Part shown: positions 26,701 to 35,966 of the stretch, one piece after another
Layout: each line of letters begins with the position of its first letter
Numbering within the stretch: position 1 is the stretch's first letter
NCBI GenBank assembly: GCA_965116395.1
Contig: OZ220684.1
Coordinates: 434,001-498,000, forward strand
From: Bin5 sp965116395
GTDB taxonomy: Bacteria; Chloroflexota; Anaerolineae; Caldilineales; Caldilineaceae
Direction of reading: 5' to 3'
DNA: 64,000 bases
The notes under the pieces: generated by a model
Databases searched by the model: none
What the model was told of the DNA's origin: nothing
What the model saw: only the letters and a program-made list of their open reading frames with translations
Translations under genes and position numbers: made by a program

Positions 26701-29498
26701 GTAGCCGTCGCCATCGGGGTAGCGGTCGCGGTCGGCGTCGGCGTTCCCGCGTCTGTGCAGGACGCCAGGTTAAGCGTCCGCAGGTGGGCGGCCACGGCGC
26801 TGTGCAAACCGGTCAGACGCGCCCCGTCAGGCAAGCAAATAAGGTTGCCCGTGAGGTCCAATTGCACCAGATTGGAAAGAACGCTCAGGTCCGGCAGCGG
26901 ACCGCTCAACCGGTTGTTGGCAAGGTCCAGTTGCCTCAGATTGGCGAGGGCGCTCAGGTCCGGGATTGAACCGCTCAGCTCGTTGGCGAAGAGGCGCAGA
27001 GTCCGCAGGCTGGCGAGGGCGCTCAGGTCGGGAATCGAACCGCTCAACCGGTTGTGGTTGAGGAACAGATTCGTCAGCTTGGCAAGCGCGCTCAGGTCGG
27101 GGATCGAACCGCTCAACCGGTTGGCGTGGAGGGACAGATCTTCCAGCTTGGCAAGCGCGCTCAGGTCGGGGATCGAACCGCTCAACTGGTTGGTATGGAG
27201 GGACAACGTTTCCAGATTGGTGAGTGCGCTCAGGTCGGGAATCGCTCCGCGCAACCCGTTGCCCGAGAGACGCAGTTCGGTCACGCGTCCGTTTGCGTCC
27301 GTGGTGACGCCGTGCCAGGTTTCGAGCGGCGCGGCGCTCAGCCAGTTGCCTCTGTGCGTCCAGTTGGCGCCGTCGGTTGCGTTGTAGAGCGCCACCAGTG
27401 CAGCCCGCTCCGCGCCCGGGGCCGCCGGCGGCGGCGTGGCCGTTGGGGTCGGTGTAGCCGTCGCCATCGGGGTAGCGGTCGTCGTTGGCGTTGATGTCTG
27501 CGCCCCGGTCGGGAGCACCGCGGCGGACGTTTGCGCCGACCATGCGCCGGTTGCGCCGGCGGCATCCACGGCGCGGATATGATAGTAGTGCGTCGTGCCG
27601 GCCGCAAGCCCGCCATGGATGTAGGAGCTGCCGGTCAGAACTCCGCCAATGTGTCGCCAGTCGTTGAGCGCCCGATCCCATACGACCAGCTGGTAGCTCT
27701 GCGCTTGCGCCACCATGCCCCATCGGAGCGTGACGAGACCGTCGCCGCCCTCCGCCGTCAAAACAGGAGCGGAAAGCGCGGAGGTCGTCGGCAATGGCGT
27801 GGGCGTCGGTGTCGGCGTTGCCGCTCCCGAGTCTGTGCAGGGCGCCAGGGTAAGGGTCCGCAAGTGGGCGACCACGCGGCCGTGCAAACCGGACGAATCG
27901 CGCCCGTCAGGCAAGCAGAACGGATTGGCCGTGAGGTTCAGGTACACCAGTTTGGGAACAACGCGCAGGTCCGGCAGCGGCCCGCTCAACAGGTTGTGCT
28001 GCAGCGTCAGACCCCCCAGATTGACGAGGGAACTGAGATCCGGAACCGAACCGCTCAACCGGTTGGTGCCGAGCGCCAGGCCTCTGAGATTGACGAGCGC
28101 GCTCAGGTCCGGGATCGTTCCGCTCAACCGGTTGGATTCAAGATCCAGGTTTTCCAGTTTGACGAGCGCGCTCAGGTCGGGAATCGGCCCGCTCAACTGG
28201 TTGAAAGCAAACGACAGCTCCGTGATCCTGACGAGTGCGCTCAAATCCGGGATCGTTCCGGTCAACCGGTTGCGGCTCAGATTCATCCACCTGAGCTTGG
28301 TGAGTGCGCTCAGATCCGGCGCCGGTCCGCTCAACAGATTGCTTGAAAGGGCCAGCACCTCCAGGTACCTGAGCGCGCTCAGGTCGGGAATCGTTCCGCG
28401 CAACCCGTTGCCCCCGAGACGCAGTTCGGTCACGCGTCCGTTTGCGTCAGTGGTGACGCCGTGCCAGGTTTCGAGCGGCGCGGCGCTCAGCCAGTTGTCT
28501 CTGTGCGTCCAGTTGGCGCCGTCGGTTGCATTGTAGAGCGCGACCAGCGCGGCCCTTTCGGTGGCGGGGGCCGCCGTTGTCGCCGTGGGCGTCGCCTCCG
28601 CCGTAGACGTAGACGTCGCCGTGACCGTGGGCGTAGACGTTCCGGCCTCTGACGTTGCAAGCGCGGTTGCGCTGGGATAGTCTCCGGTCAGCCATGGGCT
28701 GGCTGCGCCGGCGGCGCTCAGGGCGCGGATTGTGTAATGGTAGGTCCTGCCGGCCGTAACGTCCGCATGCGTGTAGCTCGTGCCGGTCAGAGCCCCGCCG
28801 CCTATCGCCTGCCAGTCGGCGCTCCCGACCCACCACGTCAGCAGCTCGTAGCGCTCCGCTCCCGCCACCGCTTCCCAGGTCAGGAGAACGCCGCTCCCTG
28901 TCGCCCGCGCCGTCAGTTGCGGTATGGAGAGCTCGGAAGCCGGCGCGGTTGCGGTCGGTGTAGATGTGGGGGTTGGGGTTGGGGTTGGGGTTGGGGTTGG
29001 GGTTGGGGTTGGGGTTGGCGTTGGCGTTGGCGTTGGCGTCGGCCCGACCGTCGGCGTGCTCGTGACCGTCGCCGTCGGCGTTGCCGTCGCGGAACCGGGC
29101 GCCGCGAGCGCGGTTGCGCTGGGATAGTCTCCGGTCAACCATGGGCCGGCCCCGCCGTCAGCGTCCACCGCGCGGATGGTGTAGTGGTAGGTCGTGCCGG
29201 CCGTAACGTCCGCGTGCGTGTAGCTCGTGCCGGTCAGAGCCCCGCCGCCTATCGCCTGCCAGTCGGCGCTCCCGACCCACCACGTCAGCAGCTCGTAGCG
29301 CTCCGCTCCCGCCACCGCTTCCCAGCGCAGCTCCACGCCGCTCTCCGTCGCACGCGCGGTCAGCGCGGGGACGGGCAAGGCTGTCTCGGTCTGGGCGTAG
29401 GTTGCGCTGAGCGTCAGGAGGGTGAGCGCGGCCAGGAGGGCCGTGAGAAGCAGGACGTTCCGGGATTTCATCGCCGCTGTGCGCGTTCTGTTCTGCAT
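23790..29498 (-). CDS. Giant secreted LRR/FN3-like protein with C-terminal zincin-like domain (paralogue 1)
   Basis: 1902-aa secreted protein. Residues ~10-36 are a signal peptide (MKSRNVLLLTALLAALTLLT...YAQ). Two FN3-like domains follow (WEAVAGAERYELLTWW each), separated by a long Thr-Pro linker. Then come four LRR blocks of roughly 7, 7, 10 and 13 units, each opened by an RAALVALYNATDGANWT cap and closed by an LCLPxG...C cap. LRR units are 23 residues (LxxLxLxxNxLSGxIPDLSA), near the plant-type consensus. A third FN3-like domain separates blocks 1 and 2, and a fourth precedes the C-terminus. The last ~150 residues carry His1803-Glu-x-x-His1807 (HELAHLIHF) and EYWAE 47-51 residues on, the spacing of gluzincins such as anthrax lethal factor. 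The upstream ATG start is favoured because paralogue 2 has a matching N-terminal extension. Likely role: extracellular adhesion plus proteolysis, by inference. Confidence 0.85.
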   Translation of the reverse strand: MQNRTRTAAMKSRNVLLLTALLAALTLLTLSATYAQTETALPVPALTARATESGVELRWEAVAGAERYELLTWWVGSADWQAIGGGALTGTSYTHADVTAGTTYHYTIRAVDADGGAGPWLTGDYPSATALAAPGSATATPTATVTSTPTVGPTPTPTPTPTPTPTPTPTPTPTPTPTSTPTATAPASELSIPQLTARATGSGVLLTWEAVAGAERYELLTWWVGSADWQAIGGGALTGTSYTHADVTAGRTYHYTIRALSAAGAASPWLTGDYPSATALATSEAGTSTPTVTATSTSTAEATPTATTAAPATERAALVALYNATDGANWTHRDNWLSAAPLETWHGVTTDANGRVTELRLGGNGLRGTIPDLSALRYLEVLALSSNLLSGPAPDLSALTKLRWMNLSRNRLTGTIPDLSALVRITELSFAFNQLSGPIPDLSALVKLENLDLESNRLSGTIPDLSALVNLRGLALGTNRLSGSVPDLSSLVNLGGLTLQHNLLSGPLPDLRVVPKLVYLNLTANPFCLPDGRDSSGLHGRVVAHLRTLTLAPCTDSGAATPTPTPTPLPTTSALSAPVLTAEGGDGLVTLRWGMVAQAQSYQLVVWDRALNDWRHIGGVLTGSSYIHGGLAAGTTHYYHIRAVDAAGATGAWSAQTSAAVLPTGAQTSTPTTTATPMATATPTPTATPPPAAPGAERAALVALYNATDGANWTHRGNWLSAAPLETWHGVTTDANGRVTELRLSGNGLRGAIPDLSALTNLETLSLHTNQLSGSIPDLSALAKLEDLSLHANRLSGSIPDLSALAKLTNLFLNHNRLSGSIPDLSALASLRTLRLFANELSGSIPDLSALANLRQLDLANNRLSGPLPDLSVLSNLVQLDLTGNLICLPDGARLTGLHSAVAAHLRTLNLASCTDAGTPTPTATATPMATATPTATLAPGPGAAAQRAALVAFSNATNGVNWTRRENWLTNAPLGTWYGVTTDGAGRVTRLSLYANRLSGSIPDLSALASLQRLTLSSNELSGPIPDLSALVNLTDLSLRSNDLSGPIPDLSALVNLTYLALYSNDLSGLIPDLSALANLQYLILSGNRLSGPIPDLSAFNNLTELALNGNQLSGSIPDLSALANLTELSLNHNDLSGSIPDLSALANLTELSLGFNDLSGPIPDLSALANLQELNLRGNRLTGPVPKLSAFANLTELDLGRNYLCLSEDAGLSDLDDDLAARVLDLFLPSCTGGPVELPSSSPAERAALVALYNATDGANWTVNSNWLTDEPVSAWYGVTADGSGRVTRLYLGNNGLSGTIPDLSGLTNLTSLHLAANDLSGTIPDLSALTNLEFLQLGTNRLSGPFPDLSALTNLDELYLHRNELSGSIPDLSAFVYLEVLSLSSNQLSGPIPDLSALSGLWDLALDNNQLSGPLPDLSALTNLRYVDLYTNQLTGSIPDLSALTSLRTLSLGKNQLTGSIPDLSALSNLRILLLTSNQLTGSIPDLSALSNLRTLSISHNQLTGTIPDLSALTNLSKLNFSVNMLTGPIPDLGALTNLRNLGFSSNQLSGPVPDLSALANLTWLSFGSNQLCLPAGADLAGANQVVAEHLATLNLAACSDTELASVPGTPQNLAAAVGVGRVTLTWDAVANAASYEIWAWDSIDRAWGSIGGALTGTSYAHAVLTDGRNYYYQVRARDANGMRGAWSERVLVQVVPQQFPPPPPSLGVNLFLYQKYANVGGIGLLAPSEISDSQMVQGREIITGMLTDRPDLLATLIAHDTLIFIDVYRSRGIAFKRDTGWEAFMPAVDRVPHCGTFIHELAHLIHFALEEQAGGDAFDARLESAYRAARAAGRWRGMYAATEPVEYWAEMVVFWLWESLPPSLAPYNSDLADYDPAAAALVEEVLDEDATVPAECKP
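28966..29040. repeat. (GGGGTT)n tract encoding the Thr-Pro linker
   Basis: The plus strand carries about eight consecutive GGGGTT units, then GGCGTT units, within the coding region of the first giant LRR gene. On the coding strand this gives alternating Pro-Thr codons. The six-base unit keeps the reading frame when copy number changes. The tract is capable of G-quadruplex formation. The equivalent linker in the second giant gene (34100-34125) has only about two units, so the length is variable. Confidence 0.85.
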
Positions 29499-29727
29499 CG
29501 GTGTCGCGTCCTGCCTTCCTCGACGCCAGCGGCTGCATCCAGGCCGGCAGGTGAGATTCTACAAGCTAACGAATGGGAGAGATATGATGACTGTCCCTTT
29601 GCCAAAGTTAATTCTACAATGAACCGGCGCTCGCGTCGAAGAGCCGATCTTAACTTAACAGCAGGGGTTAGTAACCCCTTATCCACTGCCGTTCGCTCCT
29701 CTACCTTCTCTTGGCGCCGTTCCTCGC

Positions 29728-32700
29728 TCACGGCATGCAGGACGCGGGCACTGTCGCGTCCTCGTCCAACACCTCCTCAACCAGTGCCGCGGCTTCAGAG
29801 TCGTAATCGGCCAGGTCCGAATAGTACGGCGCCAGCGAGGGCGGCAGGGCTTCCCACAGCCATATTCTTACCATTTCAGCCCAGTATTCCCTGACATTGG
29901 TCATCGCGTACATACCCCGCCACCGGCCTGCGGCTTTGGCGGCCTGATACGCGCTTCGAAGCCGCGCGTTGAACGCCTCGCCGCCCGCCTGCTCCCCAAG
30001 TGCGTAGTGGATCAGGTGCCCAAGCTCGTGAATGAAAGTGCCGCAGTGCGGGATCGGGTCCGTTGCCGGTATGTATGCCTCCCAACCGCTCTCAAACTGG
30101 TAGGCGATTCCCCGCGAGCGGTAGATGTCGATGAAGATCAGGGTTTCGTGGGCGACCAGGGTTGCGAGCAGGTCGGGCCGGTCAGTGAGCATGCCGGTGA
30201 CGATCTCCCGTCCCTGAACCATCTGACTGTCGGATATCTCCGAGGGCGCGAGCACGCCGATGCCGCCGACGTTCGCGTACTTCTGATAGAAGAACAAATT
30301 CACGCCCAGGGATGGCGGGGGAGGAAGAAACTGCTGCGGGACCACGGCCGCGAAGACCCGCTCCGACCACGCGCCGCGCACGCCGTCTGCGTCCAGCGCG
30401 CGCACCTGGTAGTAGTAGTTGCGCCCGTCGGTCAGCACGGAGTGCGCGTATGACGTGCCGGTCAGGGCGCCGCCGATGCGGCCCCACGCGCGGTCGATGC
30501 CGTTCCACGCCCAGAGCTCATAGCTGGCCGCGTCCGCGACTGCGTCCCAGGTGAGGGTAACGCGGCCGGCGCCGAAGCCGACGCCGACGGCCGCGGCCAG
30601 ATTCTGCGGCGTGCCCGGCACCGACGCGAGTTCGGTGGCCGAGCAGGCGGGCAGATTGAGCGTAGCCAGGTGCTCGGCCGCAACCTGGTTAACGCCTGAC
30701 AGGTCTGCGCCCGCAGGCAGGCACAGCTGGTTGGATTCGAGCCCCAGAGATCGAAGGTTGGCGAGGGCGCTCAGGTCGGGGACCGGCCCGGTCAGCTGGT
30801 TGGAGTCGAGCCCCAGAGTTCGCAGGTTGGCGAGGGCGCTCAGGTCCGGGATGGGCCCGGTCAGCTGGTTGACGGAGAGGAACAGACTGTTCAGGTTGGT
30901 GAGAGCGTTGAGATTGGGGATTGGTCCGGTCAACCGGTTGTGGCTGAGCGACAGAGTCCTCAGCTTGGTGACGGCGCTCAGGTCGGGGATTGAACCGGTC
31001 AATTGGTTGGAGTGGAGTGAGAGATTCGTCAGGTTGGTGACGGCGCTCAGGTCGGGGATTGAACCGGTCAGTTGGTTGCCGCTGAGTGCCAGGTCCCGCA
31101 GGCTGGTGAGAGCGCTCAGGTCGGGGATTGAACCGGTCAGTTGGTTGCCGTCGAGTTCCACATACCACAGGTTGACGAGCGCGCTCAGGTCCGGGATCGA
31201 CCCGCTCAACTCGTTGTTGTAGAGGGACAGATCCCACAGGTTGACGAGCGCGCTCAGGTCCGGGATCGTTCCGCTCAGCTCGTTGCCGCTGAGGGACAGC
31301 CTCTCCAGGTAGACGAGCGCGCTCAGGTCCGGGATCGACCCGCTCAACTCGTTGGTGTAGAGGTGTACCTCCTCCAGGTTGGTGAGGGCGCTCAGGTCGG
31401 GGAAGGGTCCGCTCAACTCGTTGGTGCCGAGGACCAGAAACTCCAGGTTGACGAGGCCGCTCAGGTCCGGGATCGACCCGCTCAACTCGTTGGTGCCGAG
31501 GTGCAAAGAGGTCAGGTTGACGAGGCCGCTCAGGTCCGGGATCGACCCGCTCAGCCCGTTGTCCCTGAGAGACAGACGCGTAACGCGACCGGCGCCGTCG
31601 GTGGTCACGCCGTACCAGGCGGCGACCGGCTCGTCGGTAAGCCAGTTGCCGTTGTTCGTCCAGTTGGCGCCGTCGGTTGCGTTGTAGAGCGCAACCAGCG
31701 CGGTCCTCTCCGCCGGCGAAGAGGACGGCAGTTGGGCCGGGGCGCCCGTGCAGGAGGGCAGGAAAAGGTCCAGCACGCGGACGGCCAGATCGTCGTCTAA
31801 ATCGGACAGGCCTGCGTCTTCAGACAGGCACAGATAGTTTCTTCCGAGGTCCAGATCGGTCAGGTAGACGAGCGCGCTCAGGTCCGGGACCGGCCCGCTC
31901 AACTCATTGGTGTGGAGGGACAGATCGGTCAGGTAGACGAGCGCGCTCAGGTCCGGGATCGTTCCGGTCAACTCGTTTTCATAGAGGGACAGCCTCTCCA
32001 GGTAGACGAGCGCGCTCAGATCCGGGATCGTTCCGGTCAACTCGTTGGCGCCGAGGGACAGATCCGTCAGGTTGACGAGCGCGCTCAGGCCCGGAATCGA
32101 CCCGCTCAACTCGTTGCCGCTGAGGGACAGTCTCTCCAGGTTGACAAGCGCGCTCAGGTCCGGAATCGGCCCGCTCAACCCGTTTTCATAGAGGGACAGT
32201 CTCTCCAGGTTGACGAGCGCGCTCAGGTCCGGAATCGGTCCGCTCAACTCGTTGTGACTGAGGGACACATCTTCCAGGTTGGTGAGGGCGCTCAGGTCCG
32301 GGATCGTTCCGCTCAACTCGTTGGAGTGGAGGGACAGATCCGTCAGGTTGACGAGTGCGCTCAGGTCCGGGATCATTCCGCTCAACCGGTTGGCGCCGAG
32401 CAACAGTCTTGTGACGCGGCCGCCGCCGTCTGCGGTTACGCCGTACCAGGCGGAGAGCGGCGCGTCGGTCAACCAGTTGTCGCGGCGCGTCCAGTTGACG
32501 CCGTTGGTTGCGTTGTAGAACGCGACCAGCGCAGCCCGCTCCGCGCCCGCTCCCGGCCCCGGCGCGAGTGTCGCCGTCGGTGTAGCCGTCGCCATCGGGG
32601 TAGCGGTCGTCGTTGGCGTTGATGTCTGCGCCCCGGTCGGGAGCACCGCGGCGGACGTTTGCGCCGACCATGCGCCGGTTGCGCCGGCGGCATCCACGGC

Positions 32701-35247
32701 GCGGATATGATAGTAGTGCGTCGCGCCGGCCGCAAGCCCGCCATGGATGTAGGAGCTGCCGGTCAGAACTCCGCCAATGTGTCGCCAGTCGTTGAGCGCC
32801 CGATCCCATACGACCAGCTGGTAGCTCTGCGCTTGCGCCACCATGCCCCATCGGAGCGTGACGAGACCGTCGCCGCCCTCCGCCGTCAAAACAGGAGCGG
32901 AAAGCGCGGAGGTCGTCGGCAATGGCGTGGGCGTCGGTGTCGGCGTTGCCGCTCCCGAGTCTGTGCAGGGTGCCAGGGTAAGGGTCCGCAAGTGGGCGAC
33001 CACGCGGCCGTGCAAACCGGACGAATCGTGCCCGTCAGGCAAACAGAACGGATTGGCCGTGAGGTTCAGGTACACCAGTTTGGGAACAACGCTCAGGTCC
33101 GGCAGCGGCCCGCTCAACAGGTTGTGCTGCAGCGTCAGACCCCCAAGGTTGGCAAGGGAACTGAGATCCGGAACCGAACCGCTCAACCGGTTGGTGCCGA
33201 GCGCCAGGCCTCTGAGATTGACGAGCGCGCTCAGGTCCGGGATCGTTCCGCTCAACCGGTTGGATTCGAGGTCCAGGTTTTCCAGTTTGACGAGCGCGCT
33301 CAGGTCGGGAATCGACCCGCTCAACTGGTTGAAAGCAAACGACAGCCTCGTGATCCTGACGAGCGCGCTCAAATCCGGGATTGTTCCCGTCAACCGGTTG
33401 CGGCTCAGGTCCATCCACCTGAGCTTCGTGAGTGCGCTCAGCTCCGGCGCCGGTCCGCTCAACAGATTGCTTGAAAGGAACAGCACTTCCAGGTACCTGA
33501 GCGCGCTCAGGTCGGGAATCGTTCCGCGCAACCCGTTGCCCCCGAGACGCAGTTCGGTCACGCGTCCGTTTGCGTCCGTGGTGACGCCGTACCAGGTTTC
33601 GAGCGGCGCGGCGCCCAGCCAGTTGTCTCTGTGCGTCCAATTGGCGCCGCCGGTTGCATTGTAGAGCGCGACCAGCGCGGCCCTTTCGGTGGCGGGGGCC
33701 GCCGTTGTCGCCGTGGGCGTCGCCTCTGCCGTAGACGTAGACGTAGACGTCGCCGTGACCGTGGGCGTAGACGTTCCGGCCTCTGACGTTGCAAGCGCGG
33801 TTGCGCTGGGATAGTCTCCGGTCAGCCATGGGCTGGCTGCGCCGGCGGCGCTCAGGGCGCGGATTGTGTAATGGTAGGTCCTGCCGGCCGTAACGTCCGC
33901 ATGCGTGTAGCTCGTGCCGGTCAGCGCCCCGCCGCCTATCGCCTGCCAGTCGGCGCTCCCGACCCACCACGTCAAAAGCTCGTAGCGCACCGCACCGGAG
34001 ACCGCTTGCCAGGTCAGGAGAACGCCGCTCCCTGTCGCCCGCGCCGTCAGTTGCGGGATGGAGAGCTCGGAGGCCGGCGCGGTTGCGGTCGGTGTAGATG
34101 TGGGGGTGGGGGTTGGCGTCGGCCCGACCGTCGGCGTGCTCGTGACCGTCGCCGTCGGCGTTGCCGTCCCGGCGTCTGTGCAGGGCGCCAGGGTAAGGGT
34201 CCGCAAGTGGGCGGCCACGGCGCTGTGCAAACCGGACGAGTCGCGCCCGTCAGGCAAGCAGAACTGATTGGCCGTGAGGTTCAGTTGCACCAGTTTGGGA
34301 AGAACGCTCAGGTCCGGCAGCGGCCCGCTCAACCGGTTGTGCTGCAGCGCCAGACTCACAAGGTTGGCAAGGGAACTGAGATCCGGAACTGAACCGCTCA
34401 ACCGGTTGGATTCGAGTTCCAGATTTTCCAGCTTGACGAGGCCGCTCAGATCCGGGATCGAACCGGTCAACTGATTGCGATTGAGGTCCATCGACCTGAG
34501 CTTGGCGAGTGCGCTCAGCTCCGGCAGCGGCCCGCTCAACTGATTGCTTGATAGGAACAGCACCTCCAGGTACCTGAGCGCGCCCAGGTCGGGAATCGCT
34601 CCGCGCAACCCGTTGCTCGAGAGACGCAGTTCGGTCACGCGTCCGTTTGCGTCCGTGGTGACGCCGTGCCAGGTTCCGAGCGGCGCGGCGCTCAGCCAGT
34701 TGGCTCTGTGCGTCCAGTTGGCGCCGCCGGTTGCATTGTAGAGCGCGACCAGCGCGGCCCTTTCTGTGGCGGGGGCCGCCGCCGTAGACGTAGACGTCGC
34801 CGTGACCGTGGGCGTAGACGTTCCGGCCTCTGACGTTGCAAGCGCGGTTGCGCTGGGATAGTCTCCGGTCAACCATGGGCCGGCCCCGCCGTCAGCGTCC
34901 ACCGCGCGGATGGTGTAGTGGTAGGTCGTGCCGGCCGTAACGTCCGCATGCGTGTAGCTCGTGCCGGTCAGAGCCCCGCCGCCGATCGCCTGCCAGTCGG
35001 GGGCGTCGGCCCACCACGTCAATAGCTCGTAGCGCACCGCGTCGGGCACCGCTTCCCAGCGCAGCTCCACGCCGCTCTCCGTCGCCTGCGCGGTCAGCGC
35101 GGGGTCGGGCAAAACTTCCGCTGTCTCGGTCTGGGCGTAGGTTGCGCTGAGCGTCAGGAGGGTGAGCGCGGCCAGGAGGGCCGTGAGAAGCAGGAGGTTC
35201 CGGGATTTCATCGCCGCTATGCGCGTTCTGTCTTGCGTCTGTGGCAC
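29728..35247 (-). CDS. Giant secreted LRR/FN3-like protein with C-terminal zincin-like domain (paralogue 2)
   Basis: 1839-aa paralogue of the preceding protein. I choose GTG at 35247 because GGGAGG lies nine bases upstream and the resulting N-terminus (MPQTQDRTRIAAMKSRN) parallels that of paralogue 1; ATG at 35211 is the alternative. The signal peptide MKSRNLLLLTALLAALTLLT...YAQ is followed by an FN3-like domain, an LRR block, a short Thr-Pro linker, another FN3-like domain, an LRR block, a third FN3-like domain, two more LRR blocks, a fourth FN3-like domain and the zincin-like domain. His1740-Glu-x-x-His1744 (HELGHLIHY) and EYWAE are present. Block order differs from paralogue 1: the first LRR block is inserted between the two N-terminal FN3-like domains. 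Long stretches are nearly identical at the DNA level, which favours recombination. Confidence 0.85.
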   Translation of the reverse strand: MPQTQDRTRIAAMKSRNLLLLTALLAALTLLTLSATYAQTETAEVLPDPALTAQATESGVELRWEAVPDAVRYELLTWWADAPDWQAIGGGALTGTSYTHADVTAGTTYHYTIRAVDADGGAGPWLTGDYPSATALATSEAGTSTPTVTATSTSTAAAPATERAALVALYNATGGANWTHRANWLSAAPLGTWHGVTTDANGRVTELRLSSNGLRGAIPDLGALRYLEVLFLSSNQLSGPLPELSALAKLRSMDLNRNQLTGSIPDLSGLVKLENLELESNRLSGSVPDLSSLANLVSLALQHNRLSGPLPDLSVLPKLVQLNLTANQFCLPDGRDSSGLHSAVAAHLRTLTLAPCTDAGTATPTATVTSTPTVGPTPTPTPTSTPTATAPASELSIPQLTARATGSGVLLTWQAVSGAVRYELLTWWVGSADWQAIGGGALTGTSYTHADVTAGRTYHYTIRALSAAGAASPWLTGDYPSATALATSEAGTSTPTVTATSTSTSTAEATPTATTAAPATERAALVALYNATGGANWTHRDNWLGAAPLETWYGVTTDANGRVTELRLGGNGLRGTIPDLSALRYLEVLFLSSNLLSGPAPELSALTKLRWMDLSRNRLTGTIPDLSALVRITRLSFAFNQLSGSIPDLSALVKLENLDLESNRLSGTIPDLSALVNLRGLALGTNRLSGSVPDLSSLANLGGLTLQHNLLSGPLPDLSVVPKLVYLNLTANPFCLPDGHDSSGLHGRVVAHLRTLTLAPCTDSGAATPTPTPTPLPTTSALSAPVLTAEGGDGLVTLRWGMVAQAQSYQLVVWDRALNDWRHIGGVLTGSSYIHGGLAAGATHYYHIRAVDAAGATGAWSAQTSAAVLPTGAQTSTPTTTATPMATATPTATLAPGPGAGAERAALVAFYNATNGVNWTRRDNWLTDAPLSAWYGVTADGGGRVTRLLLGANRLSGMIPDLSALVNLTDLSLHSNELSGTIPDLSALTNLEDVSLSHNELSGPIPDLSALVNLERLSLYENGLSGPIPDLSALVNLERLSLSGNELSGSIPGLSALVNLTDLSLGANELTGTIPDLSALVYLERLSLYENELTGTIPDLSALVYLTDLSLHTNELSGPVPDLSALVYLTDLDLGRNYLCLSEDAGLSDLDDDLAVRVLDLFLPSCTGAPAQLPSSSPAERTALVALYNATDGANWTNNGNWLTDEPVAAWYGVTTDGAGRVTRLSLRDNGLSGSIPDLSGLVNLTSLHLGTNELSGSIPDLSGLVNLEFLVLGTNELSGPFPDLSALTNLEEVHLYTNELSGSIPDLSALVYLERLSLSGNELSGTIPDLSALVNLWDLSLYNNELSGSIPDLSALVNLWYVELDGNQLTGSIPDLSALTSLRDLALSGNQLTGSIPDLSAVTNLTNLSLHSNQLTGSIPDLSAVTKLRTLSLSHNRLTGPIPNLNALTNLNSLFLSVNQLTGPIPDLSALANLRTLGLDSNQLTGPVPDLSALANLRSLGLESNQLCLPAGADLSGVNQVAAEHLATLNLPACSATELASVPGTPQNLAAAVGVGFGAGRVTLTWDAVADAASYELWAWNGIDRAWGRIGGALTGTSYAHSVLTDGRNYYYQVRALDADGVRGAWSERVFAAVVPQQFLPPPPSLGVNLFFYQKYANVGGIGVLAPSEISDSQMVQGREIVTGMLTDRPDLLATLVAHETLIFIDIYRSRGIAYQFESGWEAYIPATDPIPHCGTFIHELGHLIHYALGEQAGGEAFNARLRSAYQAAKAAGRWRGMYAMTNVREYWAEMVRIWLWEALPPSLAPYYSDLADYDSEAAALVEEVLDEDATVPASCMP

Positions 35248-35966
35248 CTGTCGGAACCTCCCGTTGCGAGCCTGAGAAATCAGGCACGCCAATTTAACCC
35301 TACAACACAAAGGTATTTATGTCGAGAGCCCGGATCCGTTGCGCAGCATGTTTGCGCCGCGGTTGCGGTTGTCCCGCGCCCGGAGGTCGCAGGCGGCGGC
35401 GCTCGCGACTGCGGCCGCGAGAGGACGACCCGGGATGCGAAAACGGTTGCGGTCCGGTTCTGAGGCGAGGGCGGCACAAGCGCGAGTTCGGCGCTTGCGG
35501 AACTGTTCGGATGCGACGGGCTTGCGCTTGCAGTTGATGCGCGGCCGGCGCGCCCGGCAGCCATGCACATTTGTGTATTTGCACATTTGCACATCGACCC
35601 GAGCAGTTGCCGTGCAGTTGATGCGCGGCAGTCGGGCCGGGCGTCCGGGACACGGTCGCGGAGGGGAAAGGCTGCTCCAAACCCCCCGTCCAGGCAGGGC
35701 CGGGCTTGGCCGGGACCAAAGGTCGTCGGCACACCGGCGGCCTTTTTTGCGCCTTTAGCGGTTCGCCGACAAATGCAGCGGTCCGGTGGCTGCCGAACGC
35801 GCAATCGCGGCCGGATGTATGGTATAATGGTTTAGTGCTGTTCTGGGCGATGGTGTGCGCGAACAGCTGCGGCAGCTGCTCTGCCAGGCCGGGACGGAGC
35901 AGTCCGAAGCAGTGTACGCCGCCGCTCAGAATAGCAGATCTTCACTGCCGTCCCTCACTCCGCCGT
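35248..35966. other. Gene-free stretch with a shared 3'-flank repeat
   Basis: No gene is supported here. The segment 35876-35966, just downstream of the 98-aa miniature gene, is clearly similar to 23684-23789 downstream of the first giant LRR gene (both contain GCCAGGCCGGGAC, AGCAGTCCGAAGC and ACGCCGCCGCTCAGAA). So the duplication unit of this gene family includes the 3' flank. The rest, 35311-35870, is GC-rich and open in several frames with no RBS or recognisable product. Near 35585 and 35620 a short segment (GCAGTTGATGCGCGGC) is repeated. Confidence 0.6.

Noticed and set aside
29500..29727. Separate gene between the two giant LRR genes
   Set aside because: Only short frames without RBS; the sequence is the upstream flank of paralogue 1 and the 3' flank of paralogue 2.
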